A stretch of 64,000 nt of DNA. It comes from Paraescarpia echinospica (Eukaryota; Annelida; Polychaeta; Sabellida; Siboglinidae). The translations under genes were made by a program, and so were the position numbers. The notes below the pieces were generated by a model. The model made no database searches, was not told where the DNA came from, and saw only the letters and a program-made list of their open reading frames with translations. Shown piece by piece: positions 60,929 to 64,000 of this stretch. The stretch lies in NCBI GenBank assembly GCA_020002185.1, contig CM034531.1, forward strand, positions 44,579,099 to 44,643,098, in the 5' to 3' direction. Each line of letters opens with the position of its first letter. The stretch's first letter is position 1.

Positions 60929-60938
60929 CGAAGCAAAC

Positions 60939-61075
60939 TGGAACAACAATAATGCTAACAGTAACAACAATAATGCTAACAGTAACAACAATAATGCTAA
61001 CAGTAACAACAATAATGCTAACAGTAACAACAATAATGCTAACAGTAACAACAATAATGCTAACAGTAACAACAA
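60939..61075. repeat. 21-bp tandem repeat, about 6.5 copies
   Basis: Units of 'aacaacaataatgctaacag' plus one base, almost identical, ten bases after the 16-bp array. The leucine-rich minus-strand and MLTVTTI plus-strand ORFs are artefacts of the period. Confidence 0.95.
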
Positions 61076-63259
61076 TAGCACCAACATCAATAAAGATATA
61101 TCAAGACATCTACAGAAAACAAAACCTTGAGACGGTCAAATGCTCAAATTGACCATTCTTGAGGTAAGATCCATGTTAAAGTCTGCATGTCTTCACAAAT
61201 CTCATTTATCTAATTAATACATTCTAAGTTGACGGAATAGAAGTAACAGTTCGATGGGAAGTAAATATTTTAGCATCTACTTTTTCATGATTTAATCCCT
61301 CATTTTGATTTGTGACTTTGTTCTCATACAGATTCCGACACATTGAGACTGTCCTACTGAGCTGATCCATGCTGTCCTAGAATCTACAGGATGATACCTG
61401 ACACTGTTGGCTGCCTACACAGCAATAAACACCTACTATACTTACTTACACCACACTTATGTCAGTTCACCCTTATGTCACAAGTAGAGCTGCTCAATAG
61501 TAGCACTGGTCCTTACAACATCAGTGGACACCCCAGGAAAGGTTTCTTGAAAGGCTATGGTCAATCTTGTATTCAGTCTTTAGTAAATGTACACCATACA
61601 TCCCCTTCTGAGAATAACACAGGAATTTTGATGTGATGTGGATAAACATGAACAATTATATTAAACAAAATGACAATATCTTAAATAGGCTAAAATCAGG
61701 CATTTTTAGTTGGATATAGAGGGATGGTGGAGCATGCTGGGTGGGATGAATGCTGTATTCTTTCTCTAAGGAACAAGTTCCGCGCTCTAACTACCAGGTA
61801 TTAACAGTAGTTTCTCACAACTGAATTGTCTAACGACTCACAGCTGAGGGAACTTAGGACAATAATCTCCCAGACACAACATGCCTTGGACAAATGCCCC
61901 TTAGGGCATATTCACCATTAACAAAATATCCCTGGTGTGAGTTATGTAGGTGGGATTTCATCCATACTGTCCAATACGTCATGTCCATGCACTGTTCTCA
62001 ACATCGGCATAATTGCTCATAGTAGTGACAAAAACTGTCATGTTTTTGCAGTGGAAATAAACAGGAAAGTGGTAACGAGGGAATATGGCAATAGACTACA
62101 AACTGCACATCCATTTTAAATACTCATGTACTGAACTATCTAACAACCATATGATAATTACATAATGTTAACATGGTATTATATTAATAGTTTAATATTA
62201 ATAGGTCCTTTAGTCCCAGATAGCCCAAATCAACACAGTAAATTCCCAGACACCATTGTGCAAAAAATAGGCTAATTTGGTGGAAACGAACTCTTGCCAA
62301 GCACAAAAGATGTTTGGAACTGTGAAAATTGATTCTTCCATAATCTCATGCCGTGATTGCCACTCAAAACCACAGCCTAGACATACTTCTAAAACATCTT
62401 AATTTAAATTTGTACAGACATTTGGTGCCAACCAAGCTTTATCTCAGCCACCACCAGCTTGTTGTCTCAATGACATATGCTTCCTTTCACATTCTTTCTC
62501 TGACGTCCTTTGTTGTTCTGCATTATTCCAGCACGATTCTACCTACTTGTAATCTGTTATATGCGCAAAACTGAACTGCAGACTTAAAAAAAACCTTCAT
62601 TTGTGTTCAATTTAAAATACCCTAAAACAACCTATTAATTCCACTGCTGATCAGACAGTCTGTGTTAAAAATACACAAATAGCTGCACCTGACTGTCTTT
62701 CAAGAACCACCGCTGATCCCAGCTGCAAACTCCAATGAAACCAGTTCTGTGTCAATATTTTGAGATGTCCCCTAATTGACCAGGTAATTCCTCCAAACAG
62801 GCTCCACATTCAGACTTAGCTACGCCTGCACACTTAATAACAATACCACATTTATATCACCTGCAGGTCCTATTGTAAAGAGATAATTACCATACTATTG
62901 TCGGCAGTTCAATTCAGCCGAACTTTGATACATTAAAAACACAAAAATCCTTGCTATTCCGACACAAAGCTTTACCATAACCACAAAGTAGGCATTATAA
63001 TTATCGCAACCTCAAACAGTGCTACCATTATAACATGCAGGTCAGGTGACCTTTGATCAAAGATTATTCATTTTTAACATACAACTGGGTCACTCCTGTA
63101 GGTGAAGCTTATTTCACTAAGCTGCTTTTGGCTTCATGACACCTGTGAGCTTTCTGTCTAGACATTGCTTTCTCGTCAAACAATTAACACATATGCAAAA
63201 TGTTATATCTCTGTGGTTTGATCAAACTGATGTACATGTAGGATTGTACTAACAGGTCA
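61076..63259. other. Sequence before the gap, no gene recognised
   Basis: Expected to be PTPN4 intron leading towards the FERM-domain exons. Both strands were read for the family's FERM and FA motifs and none was found. ORFs at 61391-61636, 61937-62119 and 62353-62574 are on the wrong strand and have no recognised domain. Confidence 0.45.
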
Positions 63260-64000
63260 NNNNNNNNNNNNNNNNNNNNNNNNNNNNNNNNNNNNNNNNN
63301 NNNNNNNNNNNNNNNNNNNNNNNNNNNNNNNNNNNNNNNNNNNNNNNNNNNNNNNNNNNNNNNNNNNNNNNNNNNNNNNNNNNNNNNNNNNNNNNNNNNN
63401 NNNNNNNNNNNNNNNNNNNNNNNNNNNNNNNNNNNNNNNNNNNNNNNNNNNNNNNNNNNNNNNNNNNNNNNNNNNNNNNNNNNNNNNNNNNNNNNNNNNN
63501 NNNNNNNNNNNNNNNNNNNNNNNNNNNNNNNNNNNNNNNNNNNNNNNNNNNNNNNNNNNNNNNNNNNNNNNNNNNNNNNNNNNNNNNNNNNNNNNNNNNN
63601 NNNNNNNNNNNNNNNNNNNNNNNNNNNNNNNNNNNNNNNNNNNNNNNNNNNNNNNNNNNNNNNNNNNNNNNNNNNNNNNNNNNNNNNNNNNNNNNNNNNN
63701 NNNNNNNNNNNNNNNNNNNNNNNNNNNNNNNNNNNNNNNNNNNNNNNNNNNNNNNNNNNNNNNNNNNNNNNNNNNNNNNNNNNNNNNNNNNNNNNNNNNN
63801 NNNNNNNNNNNNNNNNNNNNNNNNNNNNNNNNNNNNNNNNNNNNNNNNNNNNNNNNNNNNNNNNNNNNNNNNNNNNNNNNNNNNNNNNNNNNNNNNNNNN
63901 NNNNNNNNNNNNNNNNNNNNNNNNNNNNNNNNNNNNNNNNNNNNNNNNNNNNNNNNNNNNNNNNNNNNNNNNNNNNNNNNNNNNNNNNNNNNNNNNNNNN
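63260..64000. other. Assembly gap (741 Ns)
   Basis: An unbroken run of N to the window end. Further PTPN4 exons may lie in or beyond it. Confidence 1.

Noticed and set aside
1..63259. Search by eye for intact tRNA, rRNA or snRNA genes
   Set aside because: No complete tRNA with both internal boxes and paired arms, and no rRNA core motifs, were found; only SINE-like tRNA remnants are present.

Overview
The window is AT-rich animal nuclear DNA: spliced genes with introns from about 0.1 kb to 21.7 kb, GT-AG junctions, decayed LINE and hAT transposons, a SINE and many minisatellites. No bacterial, phage or organellar content is seen. The species cannot be named from the sequence. Intron sizes and repeat style fit a marine invertebrate (mollusc or similar), which is only an inference. 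Positions 63260-64000 are an assembly gap of Ns.

Three protein-coding genes are supported by exon-by-exon homology with matching splice phases. (1) An EPB41L5/yurt-type FERM protein on the minus strand. Its first coding exon is at 29690-29833, exons 2 and 3 are at 7847-7951 and 7053-7095, and the rest lies beyond the left edge. (2) TMEM177, complete on the plus strand in two coding exons (34597-34788 and 35743-36522, 323 codons). (3) A PTPN4/PTPN3-type phosphatase on the minus strand. Ten exons from 59697 down to 44048 encode the PDZ domain, linker and almost all of the PTP domain; the FERM half lies to the right of or beyond the gap, and a possible last exon is at 43849-43910.

Layout: 1-29689 is EPB41L5 intron sequence with a 57-bp satellite split by a 1254-bp hAT insertion, a second hAT element with a perfect 5-bp target duplication, an L2-like LINE tail touching exon 2, a dispersed repeat, a 40-bp minisatellite and a decayed reverse transcriptase. 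Positions 29690-30095 form a CpG-rich probable promoter. From 30.3 to 34.2 kb there are two LINE remnants and a foldback-repeat cluster. Between the convergent 3' ends of TMEM177 and PTPN4 (36.5-43.8 kb) lie a third hAT element, a GTAT-rich microsatellite and the second copy of the dispersed repeat. The PTPN4 introns and upstream region hold 35-bp, 41-bp and 16-bp arrays, a SINE and a hairpin.

The most notable biology is gene order. From memory, TMEM177, PTPN4 and EPB41L5 are neighbours at human 2q14.2, and their paralogues PTPN3 and EPB41L4B are neighbours at 9q31.3. The window appears to show that old linkage in an unduplicated form, with TMEM177 lying between the two FERM genes in opposite orientation. 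I found no convincing new molecular system. The least explained structures are two unrelated tandem arrays ending in the same flank module, and the nested inverted duplications at 33-34 kb.
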